Notes under the pieces: generated by a model
Told to the model about the DNA's origin: nothing
Seen by the model: only the letters and a program-made list of their open reading frames with translations
The model's database searches: none
NCBI RefSeq assembly: GCF_030816195.1
Contig: NZ_JAUSXS010000001.1
Coordinates: forward strand, 891,501-955,500
DNA: 64,000 nucleotides
Reading direction: 5' to 3'
Origin: Pseudomonas sp. W4I3
Lineage (GTDB): Bacteria; Pseudomonadota; Gammaproteobacteria; Pseudomonadales; Pseudomonadaceae
Shown: positions 42,194 to 51,855 of the stretch, piece after piece
Layout: each line of letters begins with the position of its first letter
Numbering within the stretch: position 1 is the first letter of the stretch
Translations under genes and position numbers: made by a program

Positions 42194-43260
42194 AGCAACT
42201 GACGGTTATCCTCGCCGCCAGCCTGTTGCTGGTGGCCTGCTCCAAGGAAGAAGCGCCGCCCGAACCGGTGCGCCCGGTGCTGTCCATGGAAGTGAAGGCC
42301 GAAGACCAGGAAAACCTCGGTCGCTTTGCCGGCACTATCCAGGCGCGCTACGAAAGTAACCTGGGTTTCCGCGTACCTGGCCGTATCGCTCGCCGCACTG
42401 TGGACGTGGGCGCCGAGGTGGAGAAGGGCGCCTTGCTCGCCGTCCTCGACCCCACCGACCAGCAGAACCAGTTGCGCGCCGCCCAGAGTGACCTGGCCCG
42501 CGTGCAGGCGCAGTTCATCAACGCCCAAGCCAATGCGCGCCGCCAGCAAGAGCTGTTCAACCGTGGCGTCGGTGCCCAGGCTCAGCTCGACGTGGCCCAG
42601 ACCGACCTGAAAACCACCCAGGCGAGCCTCGACCAGGCCCGCGCGTCGGTCAATCAGGCCAGGGACCAGCTCAACTACGCCGAACTGCGCACCGACCATG
42701 CCGGCATCGTCACCGCCTGGAACGCCGAGGCCGGCCAGGTGGTCAGCGCCGGCCAGCAAGTGGTGACCCTGGCTCGGCCAGACATCAAGGAAGCGGTGAT
42801 CGACCTGCCTGCCGGCCTGGCCGAGCGCCTGCCCGCGGACGTGGTGTTCCTGGTGGCCGGGCAACTGGACCCCAGCGTGCATACCACCGCCATCGTCCGC
42901 GAGATCGAGCCCCAGGCCCAAAGCGCCACGCGCACCCGTCGTGCGCGCTTGACCCTGACCGACACCCCGGCTGCGTTTCGCCTGGGCACCGCCATCAGCG
43001 TGACCGTGAGCACCGCCATTGCGCCGCGTATCGAGCTGCCCCTGAGCGCCCTGCAGTACGTCGACGGCAAGACTCGCATCTGGCTGCTCGACACCCAGAG
43101 CCAGACGGTGCAACCGCGTGATGTCACGGTCGTCAGCCGTGACACCAAAAGCGCGCTGCTCAACGCGGGCGTCAAGCCCGGTGAGCGCATCGTCACCGCC
43201 GGTGTGAACAGCCTGAAAGCCGGGCAAAAAGTCAAAATCGACGAGGACAGCCCGCGATGA
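42190..43260 (+). CDS. triB: RND efflux periplasmic adaptor 2 (TriB-like lipoprotein)
   Basis: 356 residues with a lipobox (SLLLVAC). It has the same layout as the first adaptor but is clearly diverged: barrel strand FAGTIQARYESNLGFRVPGRI and coiled-coil hairpin about 90-160 (QARRQQELFNRGVGAQAQLDVAQTDLK). The two adaptors probably assemble as a mixed hexamer around the pump. It overlaps the RND gene by 4 nt, so the three genes are translationally coupled. No outer-membrane factor gene is present, so an unlinked OprM/OpmH-type channel is expected. Confidence 0.7.
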   Translation: MKQLTVILAASLLLVACSKEEAPPEPVRPVLSMEVKAEDQENLGRFAGTIQARYESNLGFRVPGRIARRTVDVGAEVEKGALLAVLDPTDQQNQLRAAQSDLARVQAQFINAQANARRQQELFNRGVGAQAQLDVAQTDLKTTQASLDQARASVNQARDQLNYAELRTDHAGIVTAWNAEAGQVVSAGQQVVTLARPDIKEAVIDLPAGLAERLPADVVFLVAGQLDPSVHTTAIVREIEPQAQSATRTRRARLTLTDTPAAFRLGTAISVTVSTAIAPRIELPLSALQYVDGKTRIWLLDTQSQTVQPRDVTVVSRDTKSALLNAGVKPGERIVTAGVNSLKAGQKVKIDEDSPR

Positions 43261-46200
43261 AAGGCAGCTTCAACTTATCCGACTGGGCCCTCAAGCATCA
43301 GTCCTTCGTCTGGTACCTGATGTTCGTCGCGCTGCTGATGGGCGTGTTCTCGTACATGAACCTGGGCCGCGAGGAAGACCCCTCGTTCACCATCAAGACC
43401 ATGGTGATCCAGACCCGCTGGCCGGGCGCAACCCAGGAAGAAACGCTCAAGCAGGTCACCGACCGCATCGAGAAAAAACTCGAAGAGCTCGACTCCCTCG
43501 ATTACGTCAAAAGCTACACCCGGCCGGGCGAGTCCACGGTGTTCGTGTTCCTCAAGGACACCACCAGCGCCAAGGCCATCCCTGAGATCTGGTACCAGGT
43601 TCGCAAGAAGATCGACGATATTCGCGGCACCTTCCCCCAGGGGCTGCAGGGGCCGTCGTTCAACGATGAGTTCGGTGATGTGTTCGGCTCGGTGTACGCC
43701 TTCACCGGCGACGGCCTGTCGATGCGCCAGTTGCGCGACTACGTGGAGCAGGTGCGCGCCGAAATCCGCTCGGTGCCGGGGCTGGGCAAGGTCGAGATGA
43801 TCGGCCAGCAGGACGAAGTGATTTACCTGAATTTCTCCACGCGCAAACTGGCAGCCCTGGGCATCGACCAGCGCCAGGTGGTGCAAAGCCTGCAATCGCA
43901 GAACGCGGTGACGCCCGCCGGGGTAATCGAAGCCGGACCGGAGCGGATTTCCGTGCGCACCTCGGGGCAGTTCGCCTCGGAGAAGGACCTGGCCAACGTC
44001 AACCTGCGCCTCAATGACCGCTTCTATCGCCTGGCCGACATTGCCGACATCAGCCGTGGCTACGTCGACCCGGCGCGGCCGATGTTCCGTTTCAACGGCA
44101 AGCCGGCGATTGGCCTGGCGATTGCGATGCAGAAGGGTGGCAACATCCAGTCGTTCGGCAAGGCGCTGCACGGGCGTATGGACGAGCTGACCGCCGACCT
44201 GCCGGTGGGCGTCGGCGTGCACAAGGTCTCGGACCAGGCCGAAGTGGTGGAGGAGGCCGTCGGCGGCTTTACCAGTGCGCTGTTCGAAGCCGTGATCATC
44301 GTGCTGGTGGTGAGCTTTATCAGCCTGGGCATGCGTGCCGGGCTGGTGGTGGCGTGCTCGATTCCGTTGGTGCTGGCGCTGGTGTTCGTGTTCATGGAAT
44401 ACAGCGGCATCACCATGCAGCGGGTGTCGTTGGGCGCCTTGATCATCGCCCTCGGCCTGCTGGTGGACGATGCGATGATTACCGTGGAAATGATGATCAC
44501 ACGCCTGGAAAAAGGCGAAACCAAGGAGCAGGCGGCGACTTACGCCTACACCTCCACGGCATTCCCGATGCTCACCGGTACGCTGGTGACCGTGGCCGGT
44601 TTTGTGCCGATCGGCCTTAACGCCAGTTCGGCGGGCGAGTACACCTTCACCTTGTTCGCGGTGATCGCCGTGGCGATGTTGGTGTCGTGGGTGGTGGCGG
44701 TGCTGTTTGCACCGGTTATCGGCGTGCATATCCTCAGCACCAATGTAAAACCGCACAGCGCCGAGCCTGGGCGCATTGGCCGTGCCTTCAATGGCGGCAT
44801 GCTCTGGGCCATGCGCAACCGCTGGTGGGCCATCGGCATCACCGTGGCGTTGTTTGTGGCCTCGGTATTTTCCATGCAGTTCGTGCAGAACCAGTTCTTC
44901 CCGTCGTCGGATCGACCGGAAATCCTGGTGGACCTGAACCTGCCGCAAAACGCCTCGATCAATGAAACGCGCAAAGCCGTCGACCGCCTCGAAGCCATCA
45001 TCAAGGACGACCCGGACATCGCGCGCTGGAGCACCTACATCGGCCAGGGCGCGATCCGTTTCTACCTGCCGCTGGACCAGCAGCTGGAGAACCCGTACTA
45101 CGCGCAGCTGGTGATCGTCAGCAAGGGCCTGGAAGAGCGCGGCGCGTTGATCACGCGCCTGCAGAAACGCCTGCGCGATGATTTTGTCGGCATCGGCAGT
45201 TTCGTGCAGCCGCTGGAAATGGGCCCGCCGGTAGGACGCCCCATCCAGTACCGCGTGTCCGGCAAAGACACCGATCAGGTGCGCAAGCACGCCATCGAAC
45301 TGGCGACCTTGCTCGACCAGAACACCCACCTGGGCGAGATCATCTACGACTGGAACGAGCCGGGCAAAGTGCTGCGCGTGGATATCGCCCAGGACAAGGC
45401 GCGGCAACTGGGGCTGTCGTCGGAAGACGTGGCGCAGTTGATGAACAGCGTGGTCAGCGGCGCCTCGGTGACCCAGGTGCACGACGATATCTACCTGATC
45501 AACGTGGTCGGCCGCGCCGAAGACGCCGAGCGCGGTACGCCGGAAACCTTGCAGAACCTGCAGATCGTCACGCCCAACGGCACCTCGATCCCGTTGCTGG
45601 CCTTCGCGACCGTGCGCTATGAGCTGGAGCAGCCGCTGGTATGGCGTCGCGACCGCAAGCCGACCATCACCATCAAGGCCGCGGTGCGCGATGAGATGCA
45701 GCCGACCGACCTGGTCAAGCAGCTGGCGCCGACCATCCAGAAGTTCAGCGATGGCCTGCCGGTGGGTTACAAGGTCGCCACCGGCGGTACCGTGGAAGAG
45801 AGCGGCAAGGCCCAGGGCCCGATTGCCAGCGTGGTGCCGCTGATGCTGTTTTTGATGGCGACGTTCCTGATGATCCAGCTGCACAGCGTGCAGAAGATGT
45901 TCCTGGTGGCGAGTGTCGCACCGCTGGGGCTGATTGGCGTGGTGCTGGCGCTGATTCCCACGGGCACGCCCATGGGCTTCGTGGCGATCCTGGGCATCCT
46001 GGCGCTGATCGGCATCATCATCCGCAACTCGGTGATCCTGGTGACGCAGATTCACGAGTATGAAGTGGCGGGCTATTCGCCATGGGATGCGGTGGTGGAA
46101 GCGACCGAGCATCGACGCAGGCCAATTCTGCTTACAGCGGCGGCGGCCAGCCTGGGCATGATCCCGATTGCGCGGGAAGTGTTCTGGGGGCCGATGGCTT

Positions 46201-46313
46201 ACGCGATGATCGGCGGGATCATCATTGCCACCTTGCTGACACTGCTGTTCCTGCCGGCGCTGTATGTGGCCTGGTATAAAATCCGCGAGCCAAAACAGGA
46301 AGAGCACGGTTAA
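43257..46313 (+). CDS. triC: RND multidrug efflux transporter (TriC-like)
   Basis: 1018 residues, standard RND size, with 12 helices and two large periplasmic loops. The N-terminus FNLSDWALKHQSFVWYLMFV and the GREEDPSFTIKTMVIQTRWPGAT segment are typical of the TriC/HAE branch. Proton-relay aspartates occur in helix 4 (LGLLVDDAMITVEMM). Helix-10-11 landmarks include LIGIIIRNSVILVTQI. It should export hydrophobic toxicants with proton antiport. It is the last gene of the unit, and a REPIN follows 4 nt after the stop. Confidence 0.85.
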   Translation: MKGSFNLSDWALKHQSFVWYLMFVALLMGVFSYMNLGREEDPSFTIKTMVIQTRWPGATQEETLKQVTDRIEKKLEELDSLDYVKSYTRPGESTVFVFLKDTTSAKAIPEIWYQVRKKIDDIRGTFPQGLQGPSFNDEFGDVFGSVYAFTGDGLSMRQLRDYVEQVRAEIRSVPGLGKVEMIGQQDEVIYLNFSTRKLAALGIDQRQVVQSLQSQNAVTPAGVIEAGPERISVRTSGQFASEKDLANVNLRLNDRFYRLADIADISRGYVDPARPMFRFNGKPAIGLAIAMQKGGNIQSFGKALHGRMDELTADLPVGVGVHKVSDQAEVVEEAVGGFTSALFEAVIIVLVVSFISLGMRAGLVVACSIPLVLALVFVFMEYSGITMQRVSLGALIIALGLLVDDAMITVEMMITRLEKGETKEQAATYAYTSTAFPMLTGTLVTVAGFVPIGLNASSAGEYTFTLFAVIAVAMLVSWVVAVLFAPVIGVHILSTNVKPHSAEPGRIGRAFNGGMLWAMRNRWWAIGITVALFVASVFSMQFVQNQFFPSSDRPEILVDLNLPQNASINETRKAVDRLEAIIKDDPDIARWSTYIGQGAIRFYLPLDQQLENPYYAQLVIVSKGLEERGALITRLQKRLRDDFVGIGSFVQPLEMGPPVGRPIQYRVSGKDTDQVRKHAIELATLLDQNTHLGEIIYDWNEPGKVLRVDIAQDKARQLGLSSEDVAQLMNSVVSGASVTQVHDDIYLINVVGRAEDAERGTPETLQNLQIVTPNGTSIPLLAFATVRYELEQPLVWRRDRKPTITIKAAVRDEMQPTDLVKQLAPTIQKFSDGLPVGYKVATGGTVEESGKAQGPIASVVPLMLFLMATFLMIQLHSVQKMFLVASVAPLGLIGVVLALIPTGTPMGFVAILGILALIGIIIRNSVILVTQIHEYEVAGYSPWDAVVEATEHRRRPILLTAAAASLGMIPIAREVFWGPMAYAMIGGIIIATLLTLLFLPALYVAWYKIREPKQEEHG

Positions 46314-46316
46314 AAA

Positions 46317-46405
46317 TGTGGGAGGGGGCTTGCTCCCGATTGCGGTGTGCCAGTCAGCAAGTTTTTAACTGACAGACCGCTATCGGGGGCAAGCCCCCTG
46401 CCACA
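46317..46405. repeat. REPIN after the RND operon
   Basis: Inverted REP units; the left is TGTGGGAGGGGGCTTGCTCC. The right arm has one substitution (CCCCCTGCCACA). Confidence 0.88.
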
Positions 46406-46506
46406 GGGATTTTTGCACAGCAGGAAACTTCCTGACATGACGCTTGGTTCGCTGCCAACCGCCGGGTGTTTTACCCTCCGACGTTCACTCTGAACGGTCG
46501 CCCGCC

Positions 46507-48708
46507 ATGCACCCTGTGCGTCATACCTTGCTGATGTGTTGTCTCCTGCTATCGCCGCTGACCTTCGCCGGCACGGTTCTGGAAAATAAGCTGTGGCGCA
46601 TTGAGCTTGAGCCCGCCACGTTGGCATTGCGTGTGACCCCGGCGGGCGAAGCTGCGGTACAAGCCTCCAGCGGTGTGGCCGCGCATGCGGTCAATGCACT
46701 GCGAGCCGATGCTAAGCAGGCCACCTGGCAATGGGACAACGGCGCCTATCGCCTCACGGCCCGGCTGGAACAGCGCGAACTGTCCCTGACAATCCAGGCC
46801 CGCGAGGCGGGTGAACTGGCCGTACTGCGTCAACCGGCCAGCGCCATGGGCCAAGGGCTGATCTGGCCGTTGGCCGAGGGGCATTACGTGCCTGTTGGTA
46901 ACGCCGTGTGGAAGGATTTCCTGCTGGAACAAGGCGCGCTCGATACCACCCAGGACCTCAGCCTGCCGCTGTGGGGAGTGGATCACGGCCGCTTTACGCT
47001 CAACTGGCTGCTGACCAACCCCTATAACAACCGACTCGCATGGCGCGCGGACGGCCAGGGCCTGGCGCTGTCAGCGTCCCATGAATTCACCTCGCTTGAG
47101 CCGCACGCGCCGATGACGCTGCGCCTGTACCTGGGCGAGGCCGACCCGTTGGCCGGCGCCAAGCGTTATCGTCAGTGGCTGGTCGAGCAGGGCCGTTACG
47201 AGCCACTGGCGGACAAGCTGCGGCAAACCCCCGAGGCGGAAAAGTTGCTCGGTGCCAGTCACGCTTATCTGTGGGGCAACGGCTTGCTGGCGCTGGACGA
47301 CGTGCTTGACTGGCCAAGGTTGATCAAACGGCTGCGCACGCACGTGCTCAAGGGGCTGATGGACACAGAGACCGCGACCGTACTCGCGAAGACCGACCCA
47401 TTGAATCCCTATGAGCAGACCCTGCTGTTGCGCGGCCTCAACGCGGCCATCAACACCAAGGCCCGCCAGGCGTGGCAAGTGGAAGAGCCCGACATGACGC
47501 TCCTCGCCGCGCGCTACGGTGAGTTGCGCAGCGAGCTGGCAGCGGATTTTGCCGGCGCCTTGAGTGATCGCCCCGAAGCCTGGGGGGGTTCGACTATCCA
47601 GGCTTTGCGCGACGCCGGTCTGGGGCGTCTGCTGGTGACCCTGAGCGAAGGCTGGGAAGGCGGTCTGTGGCACCCCGAAGCCATTCGCGCCGGGGTGGAT
47701 GCCGGTTACTTGATGGCGCCCTACGACTCCTATGAAACGGCGCTGTCGGCGACTGAAAACCCTGACTGGACCACTGCCCATCTGGGCGGCAAGGCGTACC
47801 GGGAATGCGCGGTTGTGTTGAAGGACGGCACGCTCAAGGTCGGCTTCCAACAATCGGGCTATTACACCGATCCGCGCTGTGTGCGGCCGTTGCTGGAGGC
47901 GCGGGTGCAGGCCGTGCAAGCCAAAGCGGGCTTCAATGCCTGGTTCCTGGATGTCTACGCAGCCGGCATGCTGTTCGACAATTATCGCAGCGGCGCCAGC
48001 ATGACCCAGGCGCAAAACGCCGACGCCAATATCGACGCCTCACGCTGGATCAACACCGTGCCCAAGTTGGCAACGGGCTCTGAAGACGGCAACGCCATCA
48101 CCGCCCAGGGCATCCTGTTTGCCCATGGTATGCAAACCCCGGTGATGGGTTGGGGCGATCGCGAGATGACTCGGGACGCTCAGTCACCTTACTACGCGGG
48201 CAACTGGTACCCGCTGGAGCAACCGACCGTGTTCTTCAAGCCGGTGCCCCTGAAAGCGTCGCTGCGCACGGTGTATTTCGACCCGACGATGCGCCTGCCG
48301 CTGTATCAGGCGGTGTTTCATGGCTCGGTGATCACCACCCATCACTGGTTGTTCGACAGCCTGAAACTGAACAATGTGCGGGTTGAAAACGAGCTGGCCC
48401 AACTGCTTTACAACGTACCGCCGCTGTATCACCTCAGTGCGGCGACGCTCAAGCAGCGGCTGCCGGTCATGCAGCGCCAGGACCGGTTTTTCCGCCCGTT
48501 GCATCAGCGATTGGCGACCCAGGCGATGACGGATTTTCGCTGGCTGACCGCAGATAAACAGGTGCAGCAAACCACGTTCGCCGATGGCACGCGGTTGGTG
48601 GCGAATTTCTCGGCGGGAGAACAACAAGGCTATGCCGGGCGCAGTGTGACCGCGCTGGTGGAGGGGGAAAAGCCGGTGGTGTATCAGGTGGGTCAGCAGG
48701 GAAATTGA
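46507..48708 (+). CDS. Secreted glycoside-hydrolase-like protein
   Basis: 733 residues from ATG 46507, with a signal peptide (HTLLMCCLLLSPLTFA, cleavage before GTV). The N-terminal about 230 residues look like a beta-sandwich, and the central part (about 250-620) like a TIM barrel. Acidic candidate residues lie in VTLSEGWEGGLWHPE and FNAWFLDVYAAGMLFDNY. The layout resembles uncharacterised GH101-related proteins (DUF5696 type); I cannot assign a substrate. It may degrade an extracellular or periplasmic polysaccharide or glycoprotein. It is monocistronic, between a REPIN and a MITE-like element. Confidence 0.65.
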   Translation: MHPVRHTLLMCCLLLSPLTFAGTVLENKLWRIELEPATLALRVTPAGEAAVQASSGVAAHAVNALRADAKQATWQWDNGAYRLTARLEQRELSLTIQAREAGELAVLRQPASAMGQGLIWPLAEGHYVPVGNAVWKDFLLEQGALDTTQDLSLPLWGVDHGRFTLNWLLTNPYNNRLAWRADGQGLALSASHEFTSLEPHAPMTLRLYLGEADPLAGAKRYRQWLVEQGRYEPLADKLRQTPEAEKLLGASHAYLWGNGLLALDDVLDWPRLIKRLRTHVLKGLMDTETATVLAKTDPLNPYEQTLLLRGLNAAINTKARQAWQVEEPDMTLLAARYGELRSELAADFAGALSDRPEAWGGSTIQALRDAGLGRLLVTLSEGWEGGLWHPEAIRAGVDAGYLMAPYDSYETALSATENPDWTTAHLGGKAYRECAVVLKDGTLKVGFQQSGYYTDPRCVRPLLEARVQAVQAKAGFNAWFLDVYAAGMLFDNYRSGASMTQAQNADANIDASRWINTVPKLATGSEDGNAITAQGILFAHGMQTPVMGWGDREMTRDAQSPYYAGNWYPLEQPTVFFKPVPLKASLRTVYFDPTMRLPLYQAVFHGSVITTHHWLFDSLKLNNVRVENELAQLLYNVPPLYHLSAATLKQRLPVMQRQDRFFRPLHQRLATQAMTDFRWLTADKQVQQTTFADGTRLVANFSAGEQQGYAGRSVTALVEGEKPVVYQVGQQGN

Positions 48709-48768
48709 GTCCATTGGGAGCAAGTCGAATCGTCGCACCGCCCTTCCCACAGGGGTATGCATTCCAAA

Positions 48769-48795
48769 TGTGGGAGGGGGCTTGCCCCCGATAGC
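48769..48795. repeat. REP unit interrupted by the MITE-like element
   Basis: The unit TGTGGGAGGGGGCTTGCCCC plus CGATAGC ends exactly where the 492-bp element begins. Its last 10 nt (CCCCGATAGC) are repeated at 49288-49297. Confidence 0.85.
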
Positions 48796-49287
48796 CATAG
48801 GTATCTACACAACTTTGTAGCAGCCTACGGTAACCACGATGCGAAGCGAGCCGCTCTTGATCTTGATCTTAGGCGCCCCGTTAAACCACGCTGGCCGGAA
48901 TTCGATAGTGATTTGGAGGGTAAACCGGCAGGGATGCTGGTTTAGCCGCCCCGCGCCATGGATGGCGCGTGGCGGCGGCCCTCCAAATCAATGTCGGATT
49001 ACGGGCACACCGAGCGTGAGCGAGGTGCCGAGTGGTGGGGCAGGAGCCCTTTTGGTTACTTTTGGGGCTCTTTTCCAAAAGTGACCCGCCGTAAGGGCGG
49101 AACCCTAAGCCGCCGTTACCGCAGCAACGGATATGTACTCGCTCTGATCCAACATCATTGTCGGCTTTCAGGCCGCCATCGGGGGCAAGCCCCCTCCCAC
49201 ATTGGAACGCTGGGCGTCAGTTAGAGAGGCTTCGGCTGCTGAGCCGTCACAGGCTTAGGGCCGCGCGAAGTTGTGTAGATACCTATG
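48796..49287. mobile_element. 492-bp MITE-like element with 20-bp perfect terminal inverted repeats
   Basis: The left end CATAGGTATCTACACAACTT (48796-48815) is the exact complement of the right end (49268-49287). CCCCGATAGC occurs immediately outside both ends (48786-48795 and 49288-49297), as expected of a 10-bp target-site duplication. The interior encodes no transposase; short frames in it are Arg/Gly-rich and lack ribosome-binding sites. It contains hairpin-forming stretches and one REP unit (49177-49201). It therefore looks like a non-autonomous element inserted in a REP, mobilised by an enzyme not encoded here. Confidence 0.75.
49177..49201. repeat. REP unit inside the MITE-like element
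   Basis: ATCGGGGGCAAGCCCCCTCC plus CACA matches the window's main REP family and lies within the element, showing nesting of the two repeat types. Confidence 0.8.
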
Positions 49288-49318
49288 CCCCGATAGCGTC
49301 AGCCCAGGCGATACATCA

Positions 49319-49945
49319 CTAAACCCTGCGCCACACGCTGGCCAACCAGGGCTGCTGCTCCCGAGGCAAACCCGCCGGCCGGTAATAATGCTCCAGCTCT
49401 ACAAAGCCGGCCTCAGTCAGCAAACCCCGCCACGCCTCCAGATCGTGATAAGACCCATACCGCGGTCCGTTCCAGCCTTCCTGGTTGTCACCGCGAGGGT
49501 TGGAGCTGAACAGCACGCCCCCAGGCTTCAACGTGCCATGCAGTTGCTTGAGGACCCGGGGCAATTCCTGCTTGGGAATATGAAACAGCACCGCATTGGC
49601 AAACACCCCGTCGAAGCGCTCCGCGGGCAAGTCCAGCTTGAGGAAATCCTGCTGCAGCACCTCGCAGCCACTGTCATCCCGCGCCATTTGCGCGAACCGC
49701 TCGGAACCGTCCAGCCCCACGGCGATATGCCCCAGGCGCATGAAGGTTTGCAAGTCCCGGCCCGGCCCGCAACCGAAGTCCAGCACGGTAAACGGCGGCG
49801 CGCCGTGGAGATGCCGCAGCAGCGCGTCGATGTTCTGGCTCACATCGTGATCGCGGGTGCCTTCACGGAAGTCGTCGGCCACTTTGTTGTAATGGCCGAG
49901 GGTGGTCGAGGTGATTTTCTGGAGGTCGTCAGGGGCGAGTTTCAT
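49319..49945 (-). CDS. Class I SAM-dependent methyltransferase
   Basis: 208 residues from ATG 49945 (an ATG 4 codons upstream is possible). Motif I is TVLDFGCGPGRDL, the motif II acidic loop is VGLDGSERFAQMAR, and the motif post region FDGVFANAVLFHIPKQELPRVL is followed by LKPGGVLFSSNPRG. It is a soluble methyltransferase of the type that often modifies small molecules or confers metalloid tolerance; the substrate is unknown. It is divergent from the membrane-protein gene. Confidence 0.85.
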   Translation of the reverse strand: MKLAPDDLQKITSTTLGHYNKVADDFREGTRDHDVSQNIDALLRHLHGAPPFTVLDFGCGPGRDLQTFMRLGHIAVGLDGSERFAQMARDDSGCEVLQQDFLKLDLPAERFDGVFANAVLFHIPKQELPRVLKQLHGTLKPGGVLFSSNPRGDNQEGWNGPRYGSYHDLEAWRGLLTEAGFVELEHYYRPAGLPREQQPWLASVWRRV

Positions 49946-50125
49946 GGCGTGGCGCACTGCTGCGGCTGAGGTGGTTAGACTATACCTCAGGCCGCGTCCG
50001 GTTCAGTTGAAAGACGTTTATCGGGCGTAGGATGCTTCACTGTTTTGTGGCGTGAGTTTCTGACATACCGCACGCGTGGATTCTGGGTAACATCCCGGCC
50101 CTTACTTCAAGAGGCTTGTACATCC

Positions 50126-51208
50126 ATGGAACCGGAAAAAAGCACCCCCAACAAAGTGGAGCGATATGCCACCCAATTGAGCAATGGGCTGTTATGGCTC
50201 AATGAGCGCGCATGGCCGCTGACGGTGGGTATCCTGTCGGTGGCGGGCCTGTATTTGTATCAATACATCCAGGTGGAGAAGGTGCCGCTGAGCATTCTGT
50301 CGGGGGCGGCATTTACCGCGTTGCCGGCGATGTTCGCAATGCTGGTATTTGTGATCGGCATGATGGGTGCGTCGATCCTGATCCCTACGTTTATCTTGTT
50401 CAAGCGCCTCAATGATGCAGGTGTGCGGCTTAGCGACCAACTCAATCTCAGCGCGCAGTCGCCGCAAGTAACGGCTCAACATCGCCGTCTGTTGCTGCAC
50501 TGGGGCGCCAGCGTGATAGTGCTGGGTGTCTTCTGGTTGTGCGCCGTGTACCTGTCGGCGAATGTAGACAGTGGACCTTTGCTGACCACCAGCTGGATTG
50601 TGGCAATCGTGCTGGTGGTGCTGGCTTACGTCTGGATCATCATTCGGGCACGTCCCGCCCACGTCGCGCTGCGGGATATATCCGGCGAGTTCTGGATGGC
50701 CAGTGCCGGCGCCGGTGTCATCCAGATGCTGGTTATCCTGATCGTGACCGTGCCGGTTTCCCGCGCATTCAGCGAATACTCTGACAGCGTGGTGCTGTTT
50801 GCGCCCTTTATGGCTGCCGAATTGCTGGTGCTGTTCTTGATTCAGGGCAGTGGCGCCTGTCTTGTCGTGAGCATGAACGACCACAAGAATCCAGTGGCCA
50901 GCGCGGCACTGGCGGCCTTTACGCTGCTCATCGTGCTAGGGCTGATTCCCGCGACGGGGGCGAAGTTGGGTGGAATGCCCTTGCAGGCTTCCGCATCGGG
51001 AGGGCGCGCCTGCACCCTGATGGTCTGGTCAGCCGAGGCCAAGGTACCTGCGGCGCTGACCGACGCCCAAAGCCCGCAACGCAGCGTGAAACTGCGAATA
51101 CTCGCGGATTCGGACGGCAGCTATATCGTGCGACCGTCACAGGCCAAGGAGAAAACCATCACTTTCGTGCCCCACGCCAATGTCGCCCAACTGGACGAGT
51201 GCCCCTGA
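50126..51208 (+). CDS. Hypothetical polytopic membrane protein
   Basis: 360 residues from ATG 50126. Hydrophobic segments lie at about 31-50, 55-90 (two helices), 127-145, 155-173, 195-215, 222-245 and 262-280. A C-terminal soluble domain of about 75 residues follows (ACTLMVWSAEAKVPAALTD to the end). No family is recognised. The N-terminal tail is charged and cytoplasmic. It stands alone and is convergent with metI, its stop lying 2 nt from the metI stop. Confidence 0.75.
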   Translation: MEPEKSTPNKVERYATQLSNGLLWLNERAWPLTVGILSVAGLYLYQYIQVEKVPLSILSGAAFTALPAMFAMLVFVIGMMGASILIPTFILFKRLNDAGVRLSDQLNLSAQSPQVTAQHRRLLLHWGASVIVLGVFWLCAVYLSANVDSGPLLTTSWIVAIVLVVLAYVWIIIRARPAHVALRDISGEFWMASAGAGVIQMLVILIVTVPVSRAFSEYSDSVVLFAPFMAAELLVLFLIQGSGACLVVSMNDHKNPVASAALAAFTLLIVLGLIPATGAKLGGMPLQASASGGRACTLMVWSAEAKVPAALTDAQSPQRSVKLRILADSDGSYIVRPSQAKEKTITFVPHANVAQLDECP

Positions 51209-51210
51209 AC

Positions 51211-51855
51211 TCAGCGCTTGTTCAGTACGCGCGCCAACCGATCGCCGCCCAGCTGAATCACGGCCACCAGCACCACCAGCAGCACGATCACGGTGAGCAT
51301 GATCTGCGTATCGAAGCGCTGGTAGCCGTAGCGGTAGGCAATGTCGCCCAAGCCACCGGCGCCAATCGCCCCGGCCATGGCCGATGAGTTGATCATGGTC
51401 ACCAGGGTGATAGTGAACCCGCCGACGATCCCCGGCAGCGCTTCGGGCAACAGCACGTGCCAGATGATGTGCCAGCGGCGGCAACCCATGGCCTGTGCGG
51501 CTTCGATCAACCCATGGTCAACCTCGCGCAGGCTGACTTCGGCGATGCGCGCAAAGAACGGCGTGGCCGCGATGGTCAGCGGTACGACGGCCGCCCATAC
51601 GCCGTAGGTGGTACCCACGATCAGGCGGGTGAACGGGATCAGCGCCACCATCAAGATCAGGAACGGAATGGAGCGGAACAGATTGACGAAGGCGCCCAGC
51701 ACCCGGTTAAGCGCGGGCGCCTGATAGATGCCGCCTTTGTCGCTGGTCACCAGAAACACCGCCAGTGGAATCCCCACCAGCAAGGCGATCAACGACGACA
51801 CGCCCACCATCAACAAGGTGTCGATGGCGCCCTGCAGCAAACGATCAAACCACAT
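51211..51855 (-). CDS. metI: Methionine-type ABC transporter permease MetI
   Basis: 214 residues from ATG 51855, inside the end of metN, so an 11-nt overlap couples them. It has five helices and the family segments [28 protein letters not shown] and [25 protein letters not shown] (EAA loop), followed by [27 protein letters not shown], diagnostic of MetI. It is the last gene of the unit here. Context with SfnB-like and LLM genes suggests a sulfur compound other than plain methionine may be carried. Confidence 0.9.
   Translation of the reverse strand: MWFDRLLQGAIDTLLMVGVSSLIALLVGIPLAVFLVTSDKGGIYQAPALNRVLGAFVNLFRSIPFLILMVALIPFTRLIVGTTYGVWAAVVPLTIAATPFFARIAEVSLREVDHGLIEAAQAMGCRRWHIIWHVLLPEALPGIVGGFTITLVTMINSSAMAGAIGAGGLGDIAYRYGYQRFDTQIMLTVIVLLVVLVAVIQLGGDRLARVLNKR

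Noticed and set aside
43275..46307. A 1010-codon open frame antisense to the RND pump gene
   Set aside because: It is the mirror of a high-GC coding frame, rich in His/Arg/Gln with no hydrophobic core or known domain, while the plus-strand frame is a clear RND protein.
48839..49224. Short frames within the MITE-like element
   Set aside because: They are overlapping, Arg/Gly/Trp-rich, lack ribosome-binding sites and fall in a repeated non-coding element.
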